The notes under the pieces: generated by a model
Databases searched by the model: none
Told to the model about the DNA's origin: nothing
The model's input: only the letters and a program-made list of their open reading frames with translations
Shown: piece after piece, positions 5,584 through 13,421 of the stretch
How the letters are laid out: each line of letters begins with the position of its first letter
How positions within the stretch are numbered: the first letter of the stretch is position 1
From: Thermoplasmata archaeon
Lineage (GTDB): Archaea; Thermoplasmatota; Thermoplasmata; Thermoplasmatales; Thermoplasmataceae
Reading direction: 5' to 3'
NCBI GenBank assembly: GCA_021793945.1
Contig: JAJYRT010000019.1
Location: forward strand, 1 to 14,361
DNA: 14,361 nt
Program-made: the position numbers and the translations under genes

Positions 5584-6405
5584 TTGGCGGCCAGTAACAT
5601 TACAGAGATCAATTTCATCAAGTCATTCGAACTTGTACCGAAGAAATCATACGGATATCCGGAAGCAACGGATGCTCTTGACATGATGGAAGGAATATCC
5701 AATGTCATTACAGCACCGGAAAATCCCATGGGTATGCCCGGGATCGATCCGCTGATGGTTCTATACGCTGCTACACATGGCAGGAACATAATACCGGTGC
5801 CTCACATTACACCACGCGACAAGAACAAGCTCCACATTCATTCCCAGGTGCTCACTGGCATGAAATTTGGCATAAACCATTTCTTTGCCATCGGCGGAGA
5901 TCCAATCCACAAGACGATGGAGTCACGGGAAGTCAGGGAGCTAGACGTGGTTGGCCTCATCAGGGCAATCAAGGAAAGCAAAGGTTACTCCAGGGATTTT
6001 TCCTCAAGCAGCGATGTGGTAGTGGGGTCGTCATTCAATCCGTTCCGGGGTGCAGAGGAGGATATAGTCAACGCCAAGATTGGCGGTGGATCTGGGTTCT
6101 TCATAACACAGGCATTCTACGATTCCTCACTCCTCAAGAGGGATTGGATCAGGAAAAGGAATTTCAAACTCATCGCCGGCTTCATGCCCATTCAGAAGGA
6201 AAGTCAGATAGAATTCATGAAAAAACTGGGGGCAAAGATACCGGAAGAGACCGAGAAGAGGATCCTGGGGGCACAGGATATGGTACAGGAATCATCAAGA
6301 ATCATAAAGGAAATGGCTGATGATCTTGAAGGTTACATAGACGGTATCCACATCATGCCCCTGGGAAAGAATAAGATAGCAAAAGACATTCTGGAGAGTT
6401 TTTAA
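5584..6405 (+). CDS. metF: Methylenetetrahydrofolate/tetrahydropterin reductase-like protein
   Basis: A 273-residue TIM-barrel protein of the MetF family, slightly shorter than the bacterial enzyme (about 295). The N-terminal FELVPKK carries E16 at the place of the catalytic acid of bacterial MetF. HITPRD (74-79) matches the second barrel strand, and FFAIGGDP (100-107) has D106 where the folate-binding aspartate lies. FFITQAFYD (172-180) is the folate/NADH-side motif, and AGFMPI (198-203) is a barrel strand. It would reduce the methylene group on a reduced pterin to methyl, using a flavin. Start is TTG at 5584, supported by a box at leaderless distance; no upstream ATG fits. The MetE-half gene begins 1 nt after its stop, so the pathway link to methionine is strong. 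Which pterin is used (folate or an archaeal analogue) cannot be told. Confidence 0.87.
   Translation: MAASNITEINFIKSFELVPKKSYGYPEATDALDMMEGISNVITAPENPMGMPGIDPLMVLYAATHGRNIIPVPHITPRDKNKLHIHSQVLTGMKFGINHFFAIGGDPIHKTMESREVRELDVVGLIRAIKESKGYSRDFSSSSDVVVGSSFNPFRGAEEDIVNAKIGGGSGFFITQAFYDSSLLKRDWIRKRNFKLIAGFMPIQKESQIEFMKKLGAKIPEETEKRILGAQDMVQESSRIIKEMADDLEGYIDGIHIMPLGKNKIAKDILESF
6393..6397 (+). promoter_or_regulatory. Shine-Dalgarno for the MetE N-terminal gene
   Basis: GGAGA lies inside the end of metF, 9 nt upstream of the ATG at 6407, and supports that start within the operon. Confidence 0.55.
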
Positions 6406-6406
6406 T

Positions 6407-7324
6407 ATGAAGTTAGAGACACTTATTTATGGTATATATCCTAAGAGCGAAGAGCTCAGGCGAAGCATCAGCAAGTATGAACGGGAGAAGATCGGGACAC
6501 CCGAAATCGTAAAGGAGTTCGAAAAGGAGAAGAATGAACTCATAGAGAGGTTCGGTTCATCCGGAATATCATACTTTTCCGACCCTATCCTGAACTGGTA
6601 CGACATCTTCAGGCCATTCTCATTGATGTTCACCGGATTCGAGCTTGGACAGCTGACGAGATACAAGGAGACCAACACATTCTATCGTCTCCCGGTAGTA
6701 CACGATGTAGGGGACAACACCATCCGGTATGACAGGCTCCTTGAAGGAAAGGAAAACCCGCCGGCGGACCTGTTTTCTTCATCAACAGCCAATGGGCACC
6801 TGGCATTTTTCCCCGGCGTTCATAGCTTTTACGCAATGTCTGATATACGGAGAAATATTTCAGAAGAGGAGTTTTCAGCATTTGTGGTAAAGAATTACAT
6901 GCAGATAATGAAGAGATACGGAATGAGAGGCGCAGTCATTTTTGACCCGATGGAATACGGCGATGCATCGCTGTCGCCGCTGAATCCGTTGATAGAGAAA
7001 TATCCAGTATATCTCGTCACCACGGGAAAGTTATCAAAAAAGAACTTTGCAGGACTCAATGGAGATCTGGCATCGATCATTTCAGACCAGATGCCTGGAA
7101 ATATTATGGTTGCCAGTGAAAACAGCAAGGTCCCCGGAATAAAGGCAATAGATGCCCGAAACACACTGATGGAATCTGCTGAAGAACTGAAGCACCGGGT
7201 CTCCAGGATTGGCGAGGATGCTAATGTTGAAAGGATCATAGTTGCAAATAGCGAGAGCTTTGATTTCCTTCCAAGGCAGATTGCAGACAGGAAGACAGAA
7301 GTAATGGCGGAGCTGGGTGAGTGA
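6407..7324 (+). CDS. Methionine synthase MetE, N-terminal domain as a separate protein
   Basis: A 305-residue protein matching the N-terminal half of cobalamin-independent methionine synthase. The opening IYGIYPKSEELRRSISKYERE corresponds to the L-G-x-P-R-x-G-x-x-R-E-L-K start of MetE. GQLTRYKETNTFYRLPVV (81-98) corresponds to the T-K-W-F-D-T-N-Y-H-Y substrate-binding block. The Zn ligands are not on this half; they lie in the next gene. In fused MetE this barrel holds the methyl-folate side and supports the catalytic barrel. It starts 1 nt after the metF stop with a GGAGA ribosome site, and its stop overlaps the start region of the next gene. It is somewhat shorter than the N-terminal half of bacterial MetE (about 350-380 residues). 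A complex with the next protein is expected but inferred. Confidence 0.8.
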   Translation: MKLETLIYGIYPKSEELRRSISKYEREKIGTPEIVKEFEKEKNELIERFGSSGISYFSDPILNWYDIFRPFSLMFTGFELGQLTRYKETNTFYRLPVVHDVGDNTIRYDRLLEGKENPPADLFSSSTANGHLAFFPGVHSFYAMSDIRRNISEEEFSAFVVKNYMQIMKRYGMRGAVIFDPMEYGDASLSPLNPLIEKYPVYLVTTGKLSKKNFAGLNGDLASIISDQMPGNIMVASENSKVPGIKAIDARNTLMESAEELKHRVSRIGEDANVERIIVANSESFDFLPRQIADRKTEVMAELGE

Positions 7325-7325
7325 T

Positions 7326-8351
7326 ATGGTCGGAAAGATACTTGAAACACAGGAAATAGGAAGCTTCAGGAAGCCTGAATACCTCAGCAGGAAATTCCAC
7401 ACGGGCAGTGAGGGCGAGGTTGATCCGCTCAAGGAAAGGGCAACTATTGAAACCCTTCAGCTCTTCAACAGGGCTGGTCTTGAGAACATAGGAGTTGGTG
7501 GAGAGATGTTCAGGTGGGAGATGTACGAACATTTCGCCCAGTACATAACCGGCCTGAAGTTCTACGGGATGGTAAGATCGTTTGACAACAGGTATTACAA
7601 GAAGGGCAGCATCGTTTCGGAACTGCGCAGAACTTCAAGTCTTCACGGAGATGAGCTGGATTTCCTCCTGCGGAATTCCAGGGGCGAGATAAAGCTCCCC
7701 ATAACCGGTCCTTACACAATGATGGACTGGTCATTCAACGAACACTACAGGGACAGGGACGAAGTGGCTGTGGCTTTTGGCAGAATACTGAACGAGGAGA
7801 TACGGGACCTCAAGAAAAGATGGGATATTGCCAGGCCAGGTGAAAAATTCCAGGTGCAGATCGATGAGCCTGCTACCACTACCCATCCCGCGGAAATGGA
7901 TACAGTGGTTGAATCCATAAACAGGTCAGTGGAGGGGATAGGTGGGGCAGAATTTTCGCTGCACGTATGCTACAGCAAGGATTACCGTGTTCTATATGAT
8001 CGCGTGCCAGATATGAAGCTTCAGGGACTTAATCTCGAATACGCTAACCGTGACAAGCTTGTTTCCGGGACAGGCGACTCCGATCGACCCGGTTATAATG
8101 ACATAAGATACTTCGCGGAGATCGAGGACAAAAAATTTCTCGGAGTTGGGGTAACGGATGTTCACATCGACGAGATCGAGCCGGTGCCGGTCATAGAGGA
8201 CAGGATAAAATACGTTCTTGGCATAATTGATGATCCAGAAAGGATCAAGATAAACCCGGATTGCGGCCTGAGGACAAGAAGCAGGGACATCGGGTACGAG
8301 AAGCTCAGGAACATGGTAATCGCCAGGGACAGCGTGGCGGGAAAACTCTAG
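7326..8351 (+). CDS. metE: Methionine synthase MetE, zinc-binding catalytic domain
   Basis: A 341-residue protein matching the C-terminal catalytic barrel of cobalamin-independent methionine synthase. The four zinc ligands can be placed: H213 and C215 in SLHVCYS, E238 in LNLEYANR and C313 in NPDCGLRTR. QIDEPA (178-183) is the conserved homocysteine-side motif and ITGPYTM (126-132) the usual GPxT block. It transfers a methyl group to the zinc-bound thiol of homocysteine, giving methionine. I prefer ATG 7326 over an in-frame GTG at 7317, because GGTGA (7316-7320) sits 5 nt before the ATG. Overlap or near-overlap with the upstream half indicates translational coupling. Archaea often have this domain alone (core MetE), but here the N-terminal half and a MetF precede it, which suggests a methyl-pterin donor. 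Its TAG stop overlaps the stop of the convergent protease gene. Confidence 0.92.
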   Translation: MVGKILETQEIGSFRKPEYLSRKFHTGSEGEVDPLKERATIETLQLFNRAGLENIGVGGEMFRWEMYEHFAQYITGLKFYGMVRSFDNRYYKKGSIVSELRRTSSLHGDELDFLLRNSRGEIKLPITGPYTMMDWSFNEHYRDRDEVAVAFGRILNEEIRDLKKRWDIARPGEKFQVQIDEPATTTHPAEMDTVVESINRSVEGIGGAEFSLHVCYSKDYRVLYDRVPDMKLQGLNLEYANRDKLVSGTGDSDRPGYNDIRYFAEIEDKKFLGVGVTDVHIDEIEPVPVIEDRIKYVLGIIDDPERIKINPDCGLRTRSRDIGYEKLRNMVIARDSVAGKL

Positions 8352-11300
8352 AACTTCCACCTGTCCTTTTTACTGGCTACCGTCCATAGCAACACGCCTA
8401 TTATGAATACCGTACCACCGATTATGACCAGGTTTGCAAAGAGAAAAACAGGATTGCTGTACGATACTGTAACATAATTTGTTGAGTAGACTGACCCATC
8501 ATTGAGATGTATGGAGAGGGCAACGTAATAGGTATTGCCAGGATATATGCCGGTGAAAAACATAGAATTCTGGCCCTGATTGGAAACAATAACGCTGTCC
8601 ACTGTCCCGGGACTGAAGGACGTTGTGCTCGAAACGCTGACCTCATAGTAGGAGAAGCCTGTGCCGGAATATGGGCTCCACTGGAGATATAGAGTGAAAA
8701 ACAGCAGGGGAAAATACTTCTCTATATTGAGGTTGAAGTTGAATATCTGAACCTGAGCAGGGCTCAACCTTACATTTATGGTTGCGTTTGTGGATACCAC
8801 AAAGGTTGTGTTTATTGGCATATACAGGTCCCTGCTGTAATTCAGCGTATGGTTGCCTACTGGCGACTGGACAGAATATACTCCTGACGAATTGGTGAAT
8901 GAAAAGAATGTCGTGTTGGAGACGGACACATTTACGCCCTGCAATCCAAAACCAAAGTTGTAATCGCTTACTCTCCCTGATATGATCGGGTTGTTGCCTG
9001 ATTCTGCCAGGTTAACCTGAGCAGACTGATTTTCTGAAGGAAGGAGTGACAGATTGAGGTAGTATGGGAAATAGCCTGCGCTCCTGACGGAAACATTTGC
9101 CTTACCCGGATCCAGTGTCACTGTATAAATTCCATTGTTCCCGCGCAAGTGGTTTCCGTTCACCTCAACCGTTGAGTTTCCCTGGAACACGAAGATGGAA
9201 AGATTGGCATAAACCGGCTGCATGGTTATGGTGGCGTTATGTCCGGCAGTGAATTCAGTGGTATTGCTGTAAAAGCCATTCCCGGAAAGTTCAAGCTGGT
9301 TCGCGCCATAGATGGCATTGACAGTTATTTTGTTCAGCCCCACTGGTACAGTGCCGTAAAAATTGTCCAGGATACCGGAGAACACAGGACTGTATGTTGC
9401 GGTGTGATATCCCTTGACTGTTATGTTAGTGCTGAACAGGGAAGGTATGTAAATTGTCCTGCTGTACACGTGGATCGGATTGACAATTGCAGTTATGTCA
9501 TAGTATCCACCCTTGGTGAAAGGATAGGTGTTTCCGCTGATCGATCGTCCGTTTACATTCCACAATGCGCTGCCACCGCTGCTCAGCGCAAATGTTCCAG
9601 TGATCCCGTCGCTATAAGCCAGGCTGTATGTTATGGAAGTATTCGAAATCGCAGTTCCATTTATGAAGTGGTCGTATCCATTTACGGCGTATGATACATT
9701 GTACTGCGACCCATAACGCGACAGCTGTATGGAGCTGTAATTCTGCTCGGAGGGAATCTGGCTGTACCTTTCCATATAAACGCTGGAAACAGGATCACTG
9801 TTTGACCCGTTTGCTACAGTCACATTGGAAAAGTATGCGCCTGTGAGGTTTGTAAGGTTGTATTCAGAACCCGCGATCTCCGCGCCGAATGCTGCATGAT
9901 AATCTCCGGCAAAGGAAAGCAGGTAATTAAGGCTGAATTGGTGGCCGCCGTCGACACTGGCAGTGATGTTTGTTCCCCTCATAACCAGGGATAATGGTAC
10001 AGTTTTTCCCGACATGTTAGCCAGGGGATCTGACCCGGAAACCAGGACACCGTTCTGCTCTATCATGTATTCTGCGCTGAATGTGCCGTTAAAGTCGCTC
10101 ACCCCGGCCTTCACAAAATTCTCGCGTGACGAGTACTCAGAAACATAGTAATACGAAGATCCGCTGGAAATATTCTGGTTTAAGCCGCTCCCGAGAGTGA
10201 TGTTAGCGGTTACAGAAGTTGAATTATAACCGGAACTGTTGATAATTGCCACTGTGCCATACGTCCCCATTATTTCCTTTGTATCGTTTATTAGATTTCC
10301 AACTACCGGCGTTCCCAGACCGGTAACAGGATTCCAGCCGGGAGCTGCATGATAATATCCGTTGTTCCCGCTAATGATCTGGGTCAGTGCCGATTTATAC
10401 AATCCTGTTCTTGAGATCTGGTAAAGCATTGGGTTTATTGTTCCCATGCTTTTCCCGGTGGCCTGGTCGAGCAGAGCGCCTATTGCTGCCCACATTGGAG
10501 TCCCAACGCTGGTACCGCCTACTTCCTTTGTCGACCCGCCCTGTATGATCTCAACCCCTGTGTTGACGCTCGCGACCATGGAAACATCCGGCACTCCTCT
10601 GTTATGCATTGTGGAGTTTATTCCAGGGCCGGTCTGCCAGTATGGTATGGCAAGTTTGCTGAAGCCGCCACCGCTGCCATAGGAAAGCCCGTTCGTAATG
10701 CCTCCCCAGGCATACTGGTACCACCCCTTGATGTTGTTATAGTATAGGTAGGTACCTCCCACGCCAGTCACGTACGGATCGGAAGATGGAAAGTTTACAG
10801 TAAGCTGGGAAGTTCCATCGTAGGCTCCAAAGTCTCCTGATGCTGCGAACACGGTAATATTGGCATTCTGGGCCTGCTGGAAAACTGCTGATGAAGCTTG
10901 TATTGCCTGCGCTCCAAGTTCTGTCTCCGGCGTGCCCCAGCTCAGTGAGATAATATTTCCAAGCCTGTTGCTGATGGCATAACTCACGGCGTTCAGAAGA
11001 CCATTGCTTGCGTCAGGGGCAATTATGAGGTTTATATGGGCATCGGGAGCCATCGCGTGTGCCCACTCCACGTCGGTGGCAGTCTCAAGCGCCCAGCTGG
11101 CATTTGCCTGCTGAATTCTGCCGGATCCTGGTGGATATATCAGGGAAAGGTTAATTGGAGGAAGATTCATGATTTCGTCAAATGCCATCACGTCATACTT
11201 GATTGTCGGGTCGCCGAATGCATCCACTATGGCAATCGTCTGTCCCTTTCCGTTCAGCCCACTGGCATAGGCAGCATTATAGCCGTAGGCAAGAGCCATT

Positions 11301-11707
11301 TCTGAAGGGGTATAGGCGAATGGGACCTCCATCTGCGCAGGTGATGAAAAGGGCTGGAACAGCAGGGATTTACTGTCCTGAAAATAGCTTATGTTGAAAT
11401 TTTTCTTAAGTATGCCCATGGATTCCGTGAAACTGTTCACGATCTTCACCGGGACACTCGCCTGGATTAACGAACCATACGAAACGGTACTAATCCGGCT
11501 TTCATTGAGATAATTCATCATCATTGACCGATAAAATGTTCCCTGAGGTGAGTAAATTGTGTAGTTTATGTAGTTCGATCCACCTGCCGGTTGATAAATC
11601 ATGACCGGGACATTTGTCCCGCTTGAAAGTCCGGAATCAATGCCGGCAAGGCCGGAGAATAAGAGGGCAGTGACCATGACCAGCACAATGAGGGGTATTA
11701 TTCTCAT
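8348..11707 (-). CDS. Secreted, membrane-anchored sedolisin (S53) acid protease
   Basis: A 1119-residue protein. Residues 1-22 form a signal peptide. Residues about 23-130 are a short propeptide (classical ones are nearer 180). The catalytic domain spans about 132-475, with the sedolisin triad E208 and D212 (ETATDVEWAHAMAP), oxyanion D292 (AASGDFGAYDG) and nucleophile S400 (GGTSVGTP). The end-of-domain block IISGNNG...GWNPVTGLGTP is present, but the two aspartates that usually bind calcium appear as Q443 and N459. Then follows a stalk of about 600 residues: beta-rich, unassigned 480-830, a PEGA-like unit 832-900, a carboxypeptidase-regulatory-like unit 906-982 and an FN3-like unit about 995-1085. 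A membrane helix (1087-1110) and the basic tail SKKDRWKF end the protein. More than 30 N-x-S/T sequons suggest heavy N-glycosylation. It would digest peptides outside the cell at low pH while anchored to the membrane. Start ATG 11707 fits the signal peptide and promoter. Confidence 0.93.
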   Translation of the reverse strand: MRIIPLIVLVMVTALLFSGLAGIDSGLSSGTNVPVMIYQPAGGSNYINYTIYSPQGTFYRSMMMNYLNESRISTVSYGSLIQASVPVKIVNSFTESMGILKKNFNISYFQDSKSLLFQPFSSPAQMEVPFAYTPSEMALAYGYNAAYASGLNGKGQTIAIVDAFGDPTIKYDVMAFDEIMNLPPINLSLIYPPGSGRIQQANASWALETATDVEWAHAMAPDAHINLIIAPDASNGLLNAVSYAISNRLGNIISLSWGTPETELGAQAIQASSAVFQQAQNANITVFAASGDFGAYDGTSQLTVNFPSSDPYVTGVGGTYLYYNNIKGWYQYAWGGITNGLSYGSGGGFSKLAIPYWQTGPGINSTMHNRGVPDVSMVASVNTGVEIIQGGSTKEVGGTSVGTPMWAAIGALLDQATGKSMGTINPMLYQISRTGLYKSALTQIISGNNGYYHAAPGWNPVTGLGTPVVGNLINDTKEIMGTYGTVAIINSSGYNSTSVTANITLGSGLNQNISSGSSYYYVSEYSSRENFVKAGVSDFNGTFSAEYMIEQNGVLVSGSDPLANMSGKTVPLSLVMRGTNITASVDGGHQFSLNYLLSFAGDYHAAFGAEIAGSEYNLTNLTGAYFSNVTVANGSNSDPVSSVYMERYSQIPSEQNYSSIQLSRYGSQYNVSYAVNGYDHFINGTAISNTSITYSLAYSDGITGTFALSSGGSALWNVNGRSISGNTYPFTKGGYYDITAIVNPIHVYSRTIYIPSLFSTNITVKGYHTATYSPVFSGILDNFYGTVPVGLNKITVNAIYGANQLELSGNGFYSNTTEFTAGHNATITMQPVYANLSIFVFQGNSTVEVNGNHLRGNNGIYTVTLDPGKANVSVRSAGYFPYYLNLSLLPSENQSAQVNLAESGNNPIISGRVSDYNFGFGLQGVNVSVSNTTFFSFTNSSGVYSVQSPVGNHTLNYSRDLYMPINTTFVVSTNATINVRLSPAQVQIFNFNLNIEKYFPLLFFTLYLQWSPYSGTGFSYYEVSVSSTTSFSPGTVDSVIVSNQGQNSMFFTGIYPGNTYYVALSIHLNDGSVYSTNYVTVSYSNPVFLFANLVIIGGTVFIIGVLLWTVASKKDRWKF

Positions 11708-11729
11708 GTGGCTTGCGTATTACAAATCT

Positions 11730-11748
11730 AATTAATATAATATTTTAT
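11730..11748. promoter_or_regulatory. Shared A/T-rich divergent promoter of the protease and priS
   Basis: The 53-nt spacer between the protease ATG (minus, 11707) and the primase ATG (plus, 11761) holds one A/T block, AATTAATATAATATTTTA. A TATA box read rightwards is centred about 25 nt before priS, and one read leftwards about 30 nt before the protease. Both genes must use the same block, so their initiation complexes probably compete. Confidence 0.55.
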
Positions 11749-11760
11749 CACGTAATAGAA

Positions 11761-12930
11761 ATGATCGATGCAGCAGAGTCAGACCAGAAATTGAAAAACC
11801 TGTTCCACAGGTATTATGTGGAGGAGGATCTTGACCCTCCGGATCTGCTGCCATCGAGAGAGATTGGATATATACCGTTCAGCGGAACAATGTCCAGGCA
11901 TAGGAGGATACAGTCTGCAAGAGACTTGAAATATTTTGTATCAAACGCAGTCCCGCGCCACCTGTATTATTCGACTTCATATTACAGGAAGCCGGACGAG
12001 AAGAAAATGCAGGACAAGGAATGGCTCGGGGCAGAATTGATTTTTGATCTTGATGCAGACCATATTAAGGGCGCGGACACCATGACCTATGTCCAGATAC
12101 TTGCTGAGGTCAAGAAACACACCTTAAGGCTGATTGATGACTTTCTGATGAGCGATCTGGGAATACAGGAATCCGAGATTAAGCTTTTTTTCTCCGGCGG
12201 GAGGGGTTACCATGTCCACGTTATCAGCGACAAGGTTTACGACCTGAATTCTGATTCAAGGAGGGAAATCACGGATTTTATCCGGGGAGAGAACCTTACA
12301 GCCCAGGGCATGATCTCTTCCATAAACCGTACGCAGCTCCTGGGGGGATGGCCCAAGCGTATCGACTCTTTCATTTCGAATTTCTTTCGCGCACTTCCGA
12401 GGGAGAGGACCGAGGCTATGGAGCAGCTGAAGAGGGTATTTCCGAACGCGAACACTGCCAGGGGATTCCTTGATCACATAATGAAGCCCTCAAGGATAGG
12501 ATCGAAAACAATGAACAGGATCGATATACTTTCACTGAACGGAATTGAGAAATACAGGATTTTCAGTGAGGATGAAAGGGGGATCGCCATGCTGGGATGG
12601 TTGATAGAACAGGCCAGAGAGAACATGAGCGCAGAGATAGACGATCCCGTTACCACGGATGTGCACAGGCTCATAAGATTCCCGGGAAGCCTTCATGGGA
12701 AGACTGGACTCAAGGTCCTCAGCTTGAAAATATCCGACCTCCCGTCCTTTGATCCCCTCATATCTGCAATACCTGAAACGTTCAGGAACGGTACCGCAAA
12801 AATATACGCTGAAAAGGAAGGGACGATCGACATCAACGGACAGACAGTTCACATCGACGAAGGCGAACAGGAAGTGCCGTTATATGCGGCAATTTTCCTT
12901 TCCGCGTCGAGACGGGTATATCTTATATAG
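11761..12930 (+). CDS. priS: DNA primase small (catalytic) subunit
   Basis: A 389-residue archaeo-eukaryotic primase catalytic subunit. The metal-binding pair is D96 and D98 in ELIFDLDADHI. The nucleotide-binding motif is SGGRGYHVH (145-153), and DVHRLIRFPGSLHGKTG (300-316) is the conserved C-terminal block, where D300 is the likely third metal aspartate. It synthesises RNA/DNA primers for replication together with the large subunit PriL, which is not in this window. The frame is open further upstream to a TTG at 11713, but that codon would place the N-terminus across the TATA block. ATG 11761 lies about 25 nt after the box and is followed by the expected sequence, so a leaderless mRNA is likely. 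It is transcribed divergently from the protease gene. Confidence 0.94.
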   Translation: MIDAAESDQKLKNLFHRYYVEEDLDPPDLLPSREIGYIPFSGTMSRHRRIQSARDLKYFVSNAVPRHLYYSTSYYRKPDEKKMQDKEWLGAELIFDLDADHIKGADTMTYVQILAEVKKHTLRLIDDFLMSDLGIQESEIKLFFSGGRGYHVHVISDKVYDLNSDSRREITDFIRGENLTAQGMISSINRTQLLGGWPKRIDSFISNFFRALPRERTEAMEQLKRVFPNANTARGFLDHIMKPSRIGSKTMNRIDILSLNGIEKYRIFSEDERGIAMLGWLIEQARENMSAEIDDPVTTDVHRLIRFPGSLHGKTGLKVLSLKISDLPSFDPLISAIPETFRNGTAKIYAEKEGTIDINGQTVHIDEGEQEVPLYAAIFLSASRRVYLI

Positions 12931-12962
12931 GATATTGGTTAGTAATTAATATAAACAAAAAA

Positions 12963-12970
12963 CATTTATA
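12963..12970 (+). promoter_or_regulatory. TATA box of the rubrerythrin operon
   Basis: CATTTATA is centred about 33 nt before the ATG at 13000. The predicted start near 12992 leaves only a few leader bases; GGTG at 12991-12994 could be a weak ribosome site. Confidence 0.45.
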
Positions 12971-12999
12971 CTTTCATTAGATTCTCAGCCGGTGTTTTT

Positions 13000-13419
13000 A
13001 TGGATTTTAAAAAGAGCAAGACCTTAGAGAACCTGAAGGCCGGATTTGCAGGTGAAAGCCAGGCAAACAGGAGATACCTTTACTTTGCACAGAAAGCCGA
13101 TGAAGAGGGAAACCAGGAGATCGCACAGATTTTCAGATCAACAGCAGACGGCGAAACTGCCCATGCCTTCGGACACATGAACTACCTCAAGGCAGTAGGC
13201 GATCCAGTTACTGGCGAGCCCATAGGGACCACGGAACAGAATCTTAAATCGGCAATAGCCGGGGAAACGTATGAGTACAGCCAGATGTACCCGGGCTTTG
13301 CGAAGGTTGCCAGGGAAGAAGGCTTTGAAGAGATAGCACACTGGTTCGAGATACTCACAAAGGCTGAGAAGTCCCACGCGAAGAAGTACGAAGATACTCT
13401 TGCTAAACTGAAGCAGTAA
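13000..13419 (+). CDS. Rubrerythrin lacking the rubredoxin domain
   Basis: A 139-residue ferritin-like four-helix bundle. The diiron ligands are visible: E19 in GESQANRRY, E52-x-x-H55 in GETAH, E89 and E92 in GETYEYSQMY, and E123-x-x-H126 in KAEKSH. The extra E92 in the second half is the rubrerythrin-type ligand (G-E-x-x-E) rather than the ferritin pattern. The protein ends after the bundle with no C-x-x-C rubredoxin domain, as in sulerythrin of Sulfolobus, so it needs a separate electron donor. It would reduce hydrogen peroxide in the cytosol. It is the first gene of a tight pair: the DUF3501 gene begins 2 nt after its stop. Confidence 0.93.
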   Translation: MDFKKSKTLENLKAGFAGESQANRRYLYFAQKADEEGNQEIAQIFRSTADGETAHAFGHMNYLKAVGDPVTGEPIGTTEQNLKSAIAGETYEYSQMYPGFAKVAREEGFEEIAHWFEILTKAEKSHAKKYEDTLAKLKQ

Positions 13420-13421
13420 AC

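Noticed and set aside
7317..7325. GTG 7317 as the start of the MetE catalytic gene
   Set aside because: The GGTGA motif that would bind the ribosome covers this codon and is correctly spaced for ATG 7326. GTG use cannot be fully excluded.
8422..11397. Several open frames on the plus strand and other minus frames inside the protease gene
   Set aside because: They are shadows of the 1119-residue protease frame, whose catalytic motifs, signal peptide and membrane anchor are unmistakable. None has a family pattern or a ribosome site.
11713..11760. Extended primase start at TTG 11713
   Set aside because: The extra 16 residues would be encoded by the TATA block itself; ATG 11761 fits the promoter distance and the usual N-terminus.
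11761..12930. Intein in the primase gene
   Set aside because: Length and continuous motif order match an uninterrupted PriS.
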